Of a stretch of 64,000 nucleotides of DNA, positions 9,522-18,134 are shown piece after piece. A program made the translations under genes and the position numbers. The stretch is taken from NCBI RefSeq assembly GCF_031951985.1, contig NZ_JAVLVU010000001.1, positions 3,844,001 to 3,908,000 on the forward strand. The letters are read 5' to 3'. The stretch's first letter is position 1. Each line of letters opens with the position of its first letter. The DNA comes from Mucilaginibacter terrae. Its GTDB lineage: Bacteria > Bacteroidota > Bacteroidia > Sphingobacteriales > Sphingobacteriaceae. Below the pieces are notes generated by a model. That model made no database searches and was not told the origin of the DNA. It saw only the letters and a program-made list of their open reading frames with translations.

Positions 9522-9624
9522 ATAAGTATAATATGGTTTACAAACTTAAATGATTAAAGCAATTAACAGTTTAAAAGCCTTGTATTGGGGTGTAAAAGTT
9601 TGGGTACATTCGTTGTCAAAGCAT

Positions 9625-9654
9625 GTACCTGAGCGGCAAACATCGCTCAGGTAC
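9625..9654. repeat. Hairpin downstream of the SDR gene
   Basis: Perfect inverted repeat GTACCTGAGC / GCTCAGGTAC with a 10-nt loop. It lies 25 bp past the SDR stop and may serve as a transcription end, although no U-run is visible. Confidence 0.5.
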
Positions 9655-9678
9655 AGGTAATATAAGGTTATTTGCTAA

Positions 9679-10422
9679 TTATTTCAATCCGTAATTAAGA
9701 TAGCCACCATCAGCTACTATTTCTGTTCCGGTAATAAAACTTGCGGCATCTGAAGCCAGGAACAACACCGTTTTTGCAATTTCATCAGCATCGCCTAATC
9801 TTTGCAGCGCTGTGGCCGAGGCTAAATATGCTTTTGCTTCGGGAGGTACAGCATATTCTAAACCGGGTGTTTGAACCGGCCCCGGGCTAATAATATTTAC
9901 GCGGATCTTTCTATCTGCCAACTCGTTTGCAGCAATTTGGGCAATTTTATTTAATGCGCCTTTTGTTGCCGAATATATACTGGTTCCTAAATTGGAGGCC
10001 GTAGCCACTGTTGATGAGGTAAATACTACGGCCGCACCGTTTGCCAAATACGGAATAAGCTTTTGCAGGGTAAAGAAATGGCCTTTTACATTGGTGTTAA
10101 ATTGCGCATCAAACTCAGCCTCTGTTGCTTGTTCAATAGGGGTAAATATGCCTATTCCGGCATTAAGGAATAAAATATCCAATTTTTCGCCGCTATCGGC
10201 AATTGCTTTTTCCAGTATCGAAATATCGGCCAGATTAGCTGTATCTGAAACCACGGTTCTCAATTTGGTGCTGTCGATCTCGGCAGCAGCGTTCTGTAAA
10301 TTTTTGCTGTTTCTGCCGGTAATCCAAACATTAGCACCTGCATTAATAAATGCCTTAGCAGTTGCCAAACCAATTCCTGTGGTTCCGCCTGTTATAACTA
10401 CGTTTTTATTTGTGAAATTCAT
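9679..10422 (-). CDS. SDR family NAD(P)-dependent oxidoreductase
   Basis: 247 aa classical short-chain dehydrogenase. Cofactor motif TGGTTGIG near residue 12, LNAGIG near residue 89, catalytic Ser in FTSSTVA and YSATK with the Tyr/Lys pair near residue 153. The C-terminal GTEIVADGGYLNYGL is typical. Substrate unknown. It is transcribed divergently from an HxlR regulator across a 101-bp region full of GTAAC repeats, so it is probably the regulator's target, as seen for many SDR/HxlR pairs. Confidence 0.9.
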   Translation of the reverse strand: MNFTNKNVVITGGTTGIGLATAKAFINAGANVWITGRNSKNLQNAAAEIDSTKLRTVVSDTANLADISILEKAIADSGEKLDILFLNAGIGIFTPIEQATEAEFDAQFNTNVKGHFFTLQKLIPYLANGAAVVFTSSTVATASNLGTSIYSATKGALNKIAQIAANELADRKIRVNIISPGPVQTPGLEYAVPPEAKAYLASATALQRLGDADEIAKTVLFLASDAASFITGTEIVADGGYLNYGLK

Positions 10423-10473
10423 TGTTATATTTTTTGTTTACAATGCAAACTTATAACACATAAATTTATTTTG

Positions 10474-10521
10474 GTAACTTTGTAACCAAAAGTAACAGTA
10501 ACATTTGGGTAACAAGGTAAC
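10474..10521. promoter_or_regulatory. Cluster of six GTAAC repeats in the SDR/HxlR divergent promoter
   Basis: GTAAC occurs at 10474, 10482, 10492, 10498, 10509 and 10517, all on the same strand within 48 bp and ending just before the HxlR start codon. This density is far above background and suggests a cooperative operator for the HxlR protein. Confidence 0.55.
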
Positions 10522-10523
10522 TT

Positions 10524-10874
10524 ATGGTTGATAACGCTTGTATTTTAGGGCATAAAAAAGAGGTGATGGCTGTACATGATGCCATGGACGTGCTGAACGG
10601 AAAATGGAAGATTTCCATCATCTCGTCTATTTGCTTTTACAATGAAAGGCGATTTTCAGACATTCTAAACGATGTGAATGGAATATCAAATAAAATGCTG
10701 AGTAAGGAGCTAAAGGAACTGGAGGCAAATAAACTGATAAAGCGAAGCGTGTTAGATACACAGCCTGTAACGGTAAAGTATAACCTTACAGAATACGGAC
10801 GTACGTTGCAAACCATTATCAACAATCTTGCCGAGTGGGGTATGGAGCACAGGAGAGTAATTACCGGGAAATAG
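10524..10874 (+). CDS. HxlR-family transcriptional regulator
   Basis: 116 aa winged helix-turn-helix protein. Family marks: MDVLNGKWKISIISSICF, FSDILNDVNGISNKMLSKELKELE (recognition region) and VKYNLTEYGRTL. One cysteine at position 6 lies where redox-sensing members of the family carry their sensor Cys, so sensing of reactive electrophiles is possible but inferred. Divergent from the SDR oxidoreductase, with GTAAC repeats between. Confidence 0.9.
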   Translation: MVDNACILGHKKEVMAVHDAMDVLNGKWKISIISSICFYNERRFSDILNDVNGISNKMLSKELKELEANKLIKRSVLDTQPVTVKYNLTEYGRTLQTIINNLAEWGMEHRRVITGK

Positions 10875-10895
10875 TATTTGTAATACAACCTCTCT

Positions 10896-11525
10896 TTACA
10901 AAGTTAGGGCACAAAAGGTATACCCTTGTTTACTCCAAGCTTCTAAAGCTCTGGGCAGCGTATACTCCAGCCGGTTAAAGGCTTTTAAGCTATCATGAAA
11001 CACCACTATCGAGCCGTTTTCGGTATGTTTAAGTACGCCTTTAAGGCAATCTTTGGGTTTAAGCGACATATCGAAATCTCCGCTTAATACATCCCACATT
11101 ATAATTTTGAGGTGGGGTTTTAAAGTAAACAACCTTTGCGCTTGTGAGCGTTTAACACGGCCATAAGGCGGGCGGAATAATGACGTGCCCAATTGCTCAT
11201 CGGCCTTTAAATAATTGGCTACGTAGTTATCATCGTCGGTTTTCCAGCCTTTGAGGTGATTATAGGTATGGTTGCCAATAGCATGGCCATCGGCTTTTAC
11301 CTGTTCAAAAATGTCGGGGTGTTTATGTACGTTATCGCCAATGCAAAAAAAGGTGGCTTTGGCATTATACTGTTTAAGAGTTTTAAGTACAAACGGGGTA
11401 ACTACCGGTATGGGGCCATCATCAAACGTAAGGTAAATAACCGGCTCGTTGCGCGCTGCGTTCCAGGTGAATTTGGGATAGAGCTTTTTGAGCAGCCAGG
11501 GCGATTTTACCAGGTACATACGCAA
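10896..11525 (-). CDS. Polysaccharide deacetylase (NodB homology domain)
   Basis: 209 aa carbohydrate esterase 4 fold. Motif 1 TFDDGP near residue 33, motif 2 HxxxH in GNHTYNH, motif 3 RPPYG, and the C-terminal IVVFHDS all present, so it should be an active metal-dependent N- or O-deacetylase. No clear signal peptide; the first ~20 residues (MYLVKSPWLLKKLYP) resemble other short cytoplasmic or membrane-associated members. A second Met two codons in is an equally good start. Substrate unknown. Confidence 0.9.
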   Translation of the reverse strand: MRMYLVKSPWLLKKLYPKFTWNAARNEPVIYLTFDDGPIPVVTPFVLKTLKQYNAKATFFCIGDNVHKHPDIFEQVKADGHAIGNHTYNHLKGWKTDDDNYVANYLKADEQLGTSLFRPPYGRVKRSQAQRLFTLKPHLKIIMWDVLSGDFDMSLKPKDCLKGVLKHTENGSIVVFHDSLKAFNRLEYTLPRALEAWSKQGYTFCALTL

Positions 11526-11571
11526 ATAAAAGCATTTTTATTGAGAGACAGCAATCACCAATAAGGTAAGC

Positions 11572-11919
11572 TTACCGCCCCTGCAAAGGTTTAGCCTTAA
11601 AATATTTAATAAAATGATCGGCCCCAATTAGCAGGCAAAATACAAACCCCGCCTCAAAAATCAGCTTCAACACTTTTGCCGGTACGCCCGATAGCATAGC
11701 CACATAGCCCGGGAGCAAATAATTACCCGCCAGGCCAACCAAGGTAAACATGGCAAAGCATAGCAGCGAATACCTGATGTATTTGTAGTTGTTTTTGCGC
11801 TGTATTTGATGCTGCATACGGGCCATAACCTGTTGCTCAAAGCTGGCATTGGGCATAGTGAGCCTGCTTTTGCTAATGGCTTTTCCTAATTCAAAATCTT
11901 TATCTTCAAACTCGTTCAT
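11572..11919 (-). CDS. Small membrane protein downstream of sigma factor (possible anti-sigma partner)
   Basis: 115 aa with a charged N-terminal half (~60 residues) and two hydrophobic segments (YSLLCFAMFTLVGLAGNYLL and KLIFEAGFVFCLLIGADHFI). It overlaps the ECF sigma factor gene by 4 nt, so the two are translationally coupled. Membrane proteins in this position often hold the sigma factor inactive. That role is inferred from context, since no anti-sigma domain is recognisable. Confidence 0.7.
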   Translation of the reverse strand: MNEFEDKDFELGKAISKSRLTMPNASFEQQVMARMQHQIQRKNNYKYIRYSLLCFAMFTLVGLAGNYLLPGYVAMLSGVPAKVLKLIFEAGFVFCLLIGADHFIKYFKAKPLQGR

Positions 11920-12476
11920 GCCTTTTGCTTTTTTTGTTGCTCAATGATGGACTGCATGCGTTTGCGGCCACGGTGCAATAATACTTTAATATTGGCTTCG
12001 GTATAGCCGGTTATAATACAAATATCCTTAATGCTGCTTTCTTCTAAATAAAACAGGCGCAGGGCAATAGCCTCGTTAGGGGGCATCAGTTTAAAAGCAA
12101 AGTTTATCATTTCAAATCGTTCACTTTCTTGCAAATTATTTAAACTATCGGTGTCGGCAATATCCATCTCATAGTCTTCACAGTATACCAACTGTTGCTT
12201 TTTTTCTTTTTTTAGCCGCATAAAAGCCTCGTTTACTATTATGCGGTAAAACCAGGTTTTAAAAGCCGATTGCTGGCTGAACGATGCAATGCCGTTGAAT
12301 GCTTTAATAAACGCATCCTGTGCTACCTCCTCGGCCACAAAATCATCTTTTACTATAGATACGGCCAGTGTAAATGCCATGTCTTCGTAAGTTCGGATAA
12401 AATAGCGGTAAGCGCTTTCCTCGCCGGCAATAAGCTGTTTAATATAAAAGCTTTCGGTAGATGGGCTATTTGCCAT
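11916..12476 (-). CDS. ECF-type RNA polymerase sigma factor
   Basis: 186 aa. Region 2: EESAYRYFIRTYEDMAFTLA ... VAEEVAQDAFIKAF ... FKTWFYRIIVNEAF. Region 4: LPPNEAIALRLFYLEESS-like segment (LMPPNEAIALRLFYLEESSI) with the HTH ITGYTEANIKVLLHRGRKRM. It lacks region 3 as expected for ECF sigmas. It overlaps both neighbours (4 nt and 11 nt), forming a three-gene unit with two small membrane proteins. Confidence 0.93.
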   Translation of the reverse strand: MANSPSTESFYIKQLIAGEESAYRYFIRTYEDMAFTLAVSIVKDDFVAEEVAQDAFIKAFNGIASFSQQSAFKTWFYRIIVNEAFMRLKKEKKQQLVYCEDYEMDIADTDSLNNLQESERFEMINFAFKLMPPNEAIALRLFYLEESSIKDICIITGYTEANIKVLLHRGRKRMQSIIEQQKKQKA

Positions 12477-12798
12477 TTACCTTGCCGGCTTTATTAGCTA
12501 TAATCATTGAAATACCACCCGAAATACCCAAAATAGGTAAACCCAGCTGAGCATGAACGGCTACAAATTTGTCGAGCACGTAAATAAACAATAAGCCGAT
12601 GCTGAGGCCAATGATGATGATACCTACTTTAAGTAATGAGGCACCGGGCATTTTGTCAACTGTTTCTTTAGGGTCGAGGCCTTTCTCCAGCAAAAACAAA
12701 CGCTCTTTGGAGTTGGCCCTGTGCCAAAAGTACCAGGTTAAAAATAAACAGGTGGTTATGGTTACGGTGGCAACACTTACTACTAATGCTTTTTCCAT
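12466..12798 (-). CDS. Small membrane protein (DUF6249-like)
   Basis: 110 aa from the ATG at 12798 (MEKALVVSVATVTITTCLF). The longer reading frame to 12843 adds a poor N-terminus. Three hydrophobic segments; the stretch KERLFLLEKGLDPKE after the first is typical of a small Bacteroidota membrane family often next to ECF sigma factors. It overlaps the sigma factor start by 11 nt and is probably the first gene of that operon. Role unknown. Confidence 0.75.
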   Translation of the reverse strand: MEKALVVSVATVTITTCLFLTWYFWHRANSKERLFLLEKGLDPKETVDKMPGASLLKVGIIIIGLSIGLLFIYVLDKFVAVHAQLGLPILGISGGISMIIANKAGKVNGK

Positions 12799-12937
12799 GT
12801 TGTGTGAAGTTAAATTTACCTGTTTGATTATTAAATTTTTCAAAAGGTTACAACTTGCAATATTTTATAGAAAATACTTGTCGTAGGCATTCACAGAATT
12901 TAATATTCCGCTTCCTGAAGAGATAGAGAGTCTTATC

Positions 12938-14101
12938 TTACTTGTTCAACAACTTCTCAATATGAGCGGTAACATTCTGTTCAAAATCATCATCATAGCC
13001 CACCAGCGTGCTTGCCACTTTGCCGTCTTTGTCAATAAAATAATATGTCGGGAATGCAGTAACATGATAGGCTTTAACCACGTTTGCGGCATCAATGCAG
13101 CCCGGATACTTGATCGTGTATTGCTTTTCAAATGCTAAAACCGCTTTCTGTTTGTCTCGTTCACTAAGGCTTATAATCACGACATCCTTATTTTTATACT
13201 TTTCGTAGATCGCATTCAATGGTTTAACAGATAGCATGCACCCTGCACAACCAATAAAGTAAAAATCCATCACCACAACTTTGCCTTTCATCTCACTTAA
13301 CGAAACCTTATTACCATTTACATCATGCAAAGTCCAGTCTGGTGCCGCTGTGCCCGAGGTTAGTAAGGTTGGTTGCGCGGCGTTTTCCTTTCTGGGGTTA
13401 AAGCGGGTGGGTACGGCAAAACGTGAAGTATTTACACCGGTTTGGTTAAACTTGTAATCAAAATATCTTTTCTCATCATAATAGGTTGTTACCATGTTAC
13501 GATAATTATATCTTCCTTTAATAGTTGCCAAAATCGGCAATCCGGTTCTTTTGTTAATATAAAATTCTCTGCGCGAGTATATATGTTCGTTATCTTCAAT
13601 CGTATCTAATACGTTAACTACAATATGCGAGGCTGTTATATTATTGATGATAGTGTCCTCAACCATTTTGATAGGAAAATGGCGTTTATCATGAAAGTTT
13701 CTTACAAATCTCAGGCTGCCAATAAGTGACTGATCGTATGCCGATGATGATTTCTCTAAGAAAAAGGTAGTATCTGCAATTGATAAAACTTGTATGCCTT
13801 CTCCATTGTACAAATCAATTCTGTGAAAGCTTTCGTTTTGGTGGTCGGTTTCGATGCTATAATAATATCCAACTTGCTTATCATCAGCATTTTTAAGAAA
13901 GAGTTCATGGTTATGAGCCACGGTGGTATCAATGCCCATATCTCTTCGCTTGTTAACAGAACGATAACTGAAGTTTTGATAGCTTTCTAATTTGGAGATG
14001 AGGGAATTGATTAAGGACACCTGTGCCTTAGCGCTGCTGCTACATAGCAGTAATATTATATACAGAATTGGTTTAACAAGCTTTTTAGTGGTATAAGGCA
14101 T
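12938..14101 (-). CDS. TlpA-like periplasmic thioredoxin-fold protein
   Basis: 387 aa with a signal peptide (LVKPILYIILLLCSSSAKAQ). Residues ~25-240 form a Bacteroidota-specific N-terminal domain. The C-terminal ~135 residues are a TlpA/AhpC-type redoxin: APDWTLHDVNGNKVSLSEMKGKVVVM, active site GCAGC (CxxC), and the cis-proline region AFPTYYFIDKDGK. Likely a periplasmic disulfide reductase. Monocistronic. Confidence 0.88.
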   Translation of the reverse strand: MPYTTKKLVKPILYIILLLCSSSAKAQVSLINSLISKLESYQNFSYRSVNKRRDMGIDTTVAHNHELFLKNADDKQVGYYYSIETDHQNESFHRIDLYNGEGIQVLSIADTTFFLEKSSSAYDQSLIGSLRFVRNFHDKRHFPIKMVEDTIINNITASHIVVNVLDTIEDNEHIYSRREFYINKRTGLPILATIKGRYNYRNMVTTYYDEKRYFDYKFNQTGVNTSRFAVPTRFNPRKENAAQPTLLTSGTAAPDWTLHDVNGNKVSLSEMKGKVVVMDFYFIGCAGCMLSVKPLNAIYEKYKNKDVVIISLSERDKQKAVLAFEKQYTIKYPGCIDAANVVKAYHVTAFPTYYFIDKDGKVASTLVGYDDDFEQNVTAHIEKLLNK

Positions 14102-14204
14102 ACGGATAGATTAATTACAAGGCAACAAGTCGATTCTGTAAAGCTATGAAGGATTTAAAGAAGAGCAAATGCTTTAACTTATTTTAACTAACCGTCAATA
14201 ACCC

Positions 14205-14228
14205 TTCACTGAATTTAATATTCCGCTT
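14205..14228. repeat. Second copy of a 24-nt sequence also found at 12890-12913
   Basis: TTCAC(T/A)GAATTTAATATTCCGCTT occurs at 12890-12913 and 14205-14228 with one mismatch, same orientation. The right copy contains the stop codon of the small DUF1398-like gene. The left copy preserves its last codons (AEY-stop) without the gene, so the left copy is probably a scar of duplication or insertion of the intervening thioredoxin gene. Confidence 0.55.
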
Positions 14229-14403
14229 GAGGAATAGGCTCGGCAACCAGGGCATTGCCCTGCAAATCATAATAGGTGCACAGCATGGCTTGGGTGTCAA
14301 TTACCCATTTTTCAACCCCGGCATCGGCCGCCTGCTGGCAAAAGGTAGCAAAATCAGTTTGCCCTTGCTGGTGTATGCGTTCAAGGTGCTCAATACGTTT
14401 CAT
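14215..14403 (-). CDS. Small protein, DUF1398-like C-terminal fragment
   Basis: 62 aa. The core FCQQAADAGVEKWVIDTQAM followed by CTYYDLQGN matches what I remember of the conserved C-terminal part of DUF1398 proteins, which are normally ~130 aa. It may be a naturally short paralog or a 5'-truncated remnant. Function of the family is unknown. Moderate confidence in family, fair confidence that it is translated. Confidence 0.55.
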   Translation of the reverse strand: MKRIEHLERIHQQGQTDFATFCQQAADAGVEKWVIDTQAMLCTYYDLQGNALVAEPIPQAEY

Positions 14404-14494
14404 GAAACACTAAACTGAACACCGGGTAATTTCGGAACTTTTCCGGGTAATTTCGCGGTTTTCAGAAGAAAAAATTGAAGGAACACAGGGGACT

Positions 14495-15979
14495 TTATTT
14501 TTGCTTGTTAAGTAGTTTTAATGCCTCTGCCGCTACAACCCGCCCCGATATTAACGCCGGCGGCACACCCGGACCAGGTACAGTAAGCTGCCCGGTATAG
14601 AGCATGTTTTTTATTTTCTTTGCCCGCATGGCCGGTTTTAAAAATGCGGTTTGACTAAGCGTGTTGGCCAATCCGTAGGCATTACCTTTAAAGGAATGGT
14701 AATCGGCCTTAAAATCGTTCATGGCGTAGCTGCGTTTTACCACAATATTTTGGCGGATACTTTGCCCGGTGATGGCCTCAAAACGATTGAGCATCAGGTC
14801 AAAGTATTTTTCGCGCAGGGCTTCATCATCGTGCAATCCCGGTGCCAGCGGCATCAAAAAAAACAGGTTCTCATGCCCCTCGGGCGCTACGGTAGCATCT
14901 GTTTTTGAGGCGCACGATACGTAGAATAATGGCTTGGTTGGCCATTTAGGGTCGGTATATATTTCGCGGGCATGCAGCTCAAAATCTTCATCAAAGAACA
15001 GGTTATGATGCTCAATACCCTCAACCCGCTTATCTAAACCTATATAATAAAGTAAACTTGAGGGCGACATGGTGCGGCTATTCCAGTACTGCGGCGTATA
15101 ATTACGGTTTTCTTTGGGGATGAGTTGCTGGTCGGTATGCTCATAATCGGCCCCCGAAATGATCAGGTCAGCAGTAAATGATCCTGCTTTAGTATGCACC
15201 TGCCCGGCTTTGCCGTTTTGTATGTCGATGGCTGTTACCTCGGTATTGAGTTTAATTTCAACCCCATAGCTTTCGGCCAGGCTAACCATGGCTTTAACAA
15301 TCTGGTTCATGCCGCCTTGAGGGTACCAGGTGCCCAATACCAGGTCGGCATAATTCATCATGCTGTACATGGCCGGGGTATTTTGCGGCGTGGCTCCCAA
15401 AAACAACACCGGAAACTCCAGCAACTTAATAAGCTTGGGGTTTTTAAAGTATTTGCGCACATGCTTGCTCATGCTGGTGAGCAACTGTATACCAAGGCTT
15501 TTCTTTAACAAGTTAAGATCCATGTACTCGGTAATGGAGTGCGATGGTTTAAAAACGTATTCGCCCATACCCACCCTGTACTTGTATTCGGCCTGTTTCA
15601 AAAACTCGTCGAGCGCCTGGCTGCTGCCGGGTTCAATGCGCTCAAATAAGGCTTTTAGCTTGTCCATATCGGCGGCTACGTCAATATGGTCGTTTTGGGC
15701 ATAGTAAACACGATAACCTGGGTCGAGGCGTGTTAAGTGGTAATAATCAGATGGTTTTTTACCAAACAGGGCAAAGTAATCTTCAAAAACATCGGGCATC
15801 CAATACCAGCTTGGGCCCATATCAAAGGTAAACCCTTCGTGCTGCCATATACGGGCGCGGCCGCCGGGCTGGTCGTTCTTTTCTAAAATAGTAACTTCGC
15901 AGCCTTCTTTAGCCAGCAGCGTGGCTGCTGCCAGACCCGAAAATCCTGCACCAATAACAATAACCTTTTTTTTGCTCAT
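14495..15979 (-). CDS. crtI: Phytoene desaturase
   Basis: 494 aa FAD-dependent carotenoid desaturase. N-terminal dinucleotide fold VIGAGFSGLAAATLLAKEG; downstream GGRARIWQHEGFTFDMGPSWYWMPD; C-terminal CrtI signature LYTGQLTVPGPGVPPALISG. It introduces double bonds into phytoene to give lycopene at the membrane. It is divergent from crtB across a 96-bp promoter region, so the two are probably co-regulated. Confidence 0.95.
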   Translation of the reverse strand: MSKKKVIVIGAGFSGLAAATLLAKEGCEVTILEKNDQPGGRARIWQHEGFTFDMGPSWYWMPDVFEDYFALFGKKPSDYYHLTRLDPGYRVYYAQNDHIDVAADMDKLKALFERIEPGSSQALDEFLKQAEYKYRVGMGEYVFKPSHSITEYMDLNLLKKSLGIQLLTSMSKHVRKYFKNPKLIKLLEFPVLFLGATPQNTPAMYSMMNYADLVLGTWYPQGGMNQIVKAMVSLAESYGVEIKLNTEVTAIDIQNGKAGQVHTKAGSFTADLIISGADYEHTDQQLIPKENRNYTPQYWNSRTMSPSSLLYYIGLDKRVEGIEHHNLFFDEDFELHAREIYTDPKWPTKPLFYVSCASKTDATVAPEGHENLFFLMPLAPGLHDDEALREKYFDLMLNRFEAITGQSIRQNIVVKRSYAMNDFKADYHSFKGNAYGLANTLSQTAFLKPAMRAKKIKNMLYTGQLTVPGPGVPPALISGRVVAAEALKLLNKQK

Positions 15980-16048
15980 GCCGTGTTTACAAGGGCAAAG
16001 TAAGCAAATTGTTTGGCGCGGCGGTCAAACAATGTAGCTTCAATTATG

Positions 16049-16056
16049 TACATTTG
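16049..16056 (+). promoter_or_regulatory. Bacteroidota -7 box for crtB
   Basis: TACATTTG fits the TAnnTTTG consensus and lies 19 nt before the crtB ATG. The -33 TTG element is weak here. Confidence 0.5.
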
Positions 16057-16075
16057 GTTGATTACCTGCTAACCG

Positions 16076-16909
16076 ATGAATTTATTTGACGAAACCTGCT
16101 TTGAGTGCAGCAAAATTATTACTTCTAAGTACAGTACATCGTTTAGCAAAGGTATCATGGCTTTTGATAAGCGTTTCCGTTATCCCATTTATGCCATATA
16201 CGGTTTTGTACGCTACGCCGACGAAATTGTAGATACATTTCATGACTACGATAAAGCCGCGCTTATTGCAAGTTTCAGGGCGCAAACCTTTGAAGCCATC
16301 GCGCAAAAAATAAGCTTGAACCCGGTTTTGCATGCATTTCAGCAGGTGGTTAATCAATTTGGTATCGACCATGAATTGATCGATGCTTTTCTGCGCTCCA
16401 TGGAAATGGACCTTGATAAAACGGCTTATGATAGTGCAACCTATCAAACCTACATTTATGGTTCGGCAGAGGTGGTTGGCCTGATGTGCCTGCACATATT
16501 TTGCGATAATAACAAAGAGCAATATGAGCAACTGGTGCCAATGGCGCGCAGCTTGGGCGCAGCGTTTCAAAAAGTGAATTTTTTGCGCGATGTAAAGTCT
16601 GATTTTGAAGAGCGCGGCCGTACCTACTTCCCTCTTGTTGACTTTAGGCGCTTTAGCGAGCAGGACAAAAAAGATATTGAGGCCGATATTGAAAAGGATT
16701 TTGATGATGCTTTCAAAGGCATTAAACAATTGCCCGGCGGTACACGCCTGGGTGTTTATGTGGCCTATATTTACTACCGCCAATTATTCAAAAAAATAAG
16801 CCGTACACCGGCCAATACTATACTGCAAAAACGTATTCGTATATCTGATGCGCAAAAAACGGCGTTATACTTCAAAGCTGTTTTGCATCAAAAGTTAAAT
16901 GTGATTTAA
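16076..16909 (+). CDS. crtB: Phytoene synthase (squalene/phytoene synthase family)
   Basis: 277 aa all-helical prenyl synthase. First Asp-rich motif YADEIVD near residue 45; second motif FLRDVKSDFEERGRTYFP near residue 170. It condenses two geranylgeranyl diphosphates to phytoene, the committed carotenoid step. Its stop codon overlaps the next start (TAATG), beginning a chain of four overlapping genes. Confidence 0.93.
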   Translation: MNLFDETCFECSKIITSKYSTSFSKGIMAFDKRFRYPIYAIYGFVRYADEIVDTFHDYDKAALIASFRAQTFEAIAQKISLNPVLHAFQQVVNQFGIDHELIDAFLRSMEMDLDKTAYDSATYQTYIYGSAEVVGLMCLHIFCDNNKEQYEQLVPMARSLGAAFQKVNFLRDVKSDFEERGRTYFPLVDFRRFSEQDKKDIEADIEKDFDDAFKGIKQLPGGTRLGVYVAYIYYRQLFKKISRTPANTILQKRIRISDAQKTALYFKAVLHQKLNVI

Positions 16910-17454
16910 TGAAGTTTAGTTGCCCGTTTTTTGCTTTCCTGTTTTTTATACTTACCACTACCAGTATTTGCAGGGCCGATGTGCCTGAACCGCAGGTTAT
17001 ACGTAAGCAATTATTAGTAGCACTCGAAAAGCGCAGTTTAACCGACTCGCTTTACAAAGCCCTTACCAACGAGCCTAATAAAACACCCCTGCTTACCTGT
17101 TATCTTGGCGTAGTGCAAGCCCTTAAAGCCAAACATGCCTGGAACCCATATTTTAAAGTGAAGTACTTAAACGATGCCGAAAAGACATTAAAAACCGCGG
17201 TAGCGGGGCAGCCTGATAATATTGAAATTCGTTTTATGCGCTTTTCAATAGAGCATAACGTGCCGGGCTTTTTGGGCTATACCAAGCATTTGGTAGCCGA
17301 TAGGGAGGAGATGATTAAACAGCTGAATCGAAAGCATTACACCACGGCCGATGAAAGCGTGGTACGTACTATCATTAAGTTTCTTATCGACTCGAAACGT
17401 TGCACCCCGCACGAAACCGAAACCCTGCATAAACAATTAGCCGCCTTAAAGTGA
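16909..17454 (+). CDS. Secreted protein of unknown function embedded in the carotenoid operon
   Basis: 181 aa with a signal peptide (FAFLFFILTTTSICRA, cleavage near residue 23). The rest is predicted helical and resembles TPR-like packing (KTPLLTCYLGVVQALKAK, AEKTLKTAVAGQPDNIEIRF). It overlaps crtB by 1 nt and the lycopene cyclase by 4 nt, so it is translationally coupled to pigment enzymes. No catalytic motif is seen. It may assist membrane placement of carotenoids, but that is only inference from position. Confidence 0.75.
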   Translation: MKFSCPFFAFLFFILTTTSICRADVPEPQVIRKQLLVALEKRSLTDSLYKALTNEPNKTPLLTCYLGVVQALKAKHAWNPYFKVKYLNDAEKTLKTAVAGQPDNIEIRFMRFSIEHNVPGFLGYTKHLVADREEMIKQLNRKHYTTADESVVRTIIKFLIDSKRCTPHETETLHKQLAALK

Positions 17455-18134
17455 AATACGCTTACCTGCTCATCAACTTTTTGACTGTTATATTTCCCGT
17501 GCTGTTATCATTTGATAAACGCGTGGCTTTTCATAAAAGCTGGAAATTTATTTGGCCGGGCATGGCTATCACCGGTTTGGTGTTTTTGTTTTGGGATGTG
17601 CTGTTTACGCTCAAAGGTGTATGGTCATTTAATGATAACTACATTGTTGGCATCCGCTTTTGGGGGCTTCCGTTAGAAGAAGTGCTGTTCTTTCTCACTG
17701 TGCCCTTCTCCTGCATTTTTATTTATGCCTGTTTAAACTATTACATAAAGTGGCAGTTTCCGGCTGGCATAAGCAAATGGATTTCCAACCTCATGATCTT
17801 GTTGAGTATGGTGATGCTTGCTATGTATTTCGACAGGTTATATACTACGGTTACCTTTGGGCTGCTTTTGGTAATGATATTTGCCGTTCAGTATGTATTA
17901 AAATCGGTTTGGCTGCCACGCTTTTATATGGCTTACATTGTATCGCTGCTGCCGTTTTATATTGTTAACGGCATACTTACTTCGGTACCCATTGTACTTT
18001 ATAATAATGCCGAAAACATAGGCAGGCGGGTTGGCACTATTCCTTTTGAAGATCACTTTTACTCATTGACCTTGCTACTCATGAACGTTGCCTTTTTTGA
18101 GTATTTTAAAAACAAGCGTAGCTTAGCAGCATGA
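17451..18134 (+). CDS. Lycopene cyclase domain protein (fused CrtYc-CrtYd type)
   Basis: 227 aa with six to seven membrane segments. Two copies of the cyclase motif are visible: FWGLPLEEVLFFLTVPF near residue 70 and GTIPFEDHFYSLTLLL near residue 200, so both halves of the heterodimeric-type cyclase are fused. It should convert lycopene to a beta-ring carotenoid. The start is a GTG in the GTGA overlap with the previous stop, indicating translational coupling. Confidence 0.88.
   Translation: MKYAYLLINFLTVIFPVLLSFDKRVAFHKSWKFIWPGMAITGLVFLFWDVLFTLKGVWSFNDNYIVGIRFWGLPLEEVLFFLTVPFSCIFIYACLNYYIKWQFPAGISKWISNLMILLSMVMLAMYFDRLYTTVTFGLLLVMIFAVQYVLKSVWLPRFYMAYIVSLLPFYIVNGILTSVPIVLYNNAENIGRRVGTIPFEDHFYSLTLLLMNVAFFEYFKNKRSLAA

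Noticed and set aside
9992-10456. 154-codon frame opposite the SDR gene
   Set aside because: Exact antisense shadow of a clear SDR oxidoreductase.
16082-16783. 233-codon frame opposite crtB
   Set aside because: Antisense of phytoene synthase; no independent start signals.
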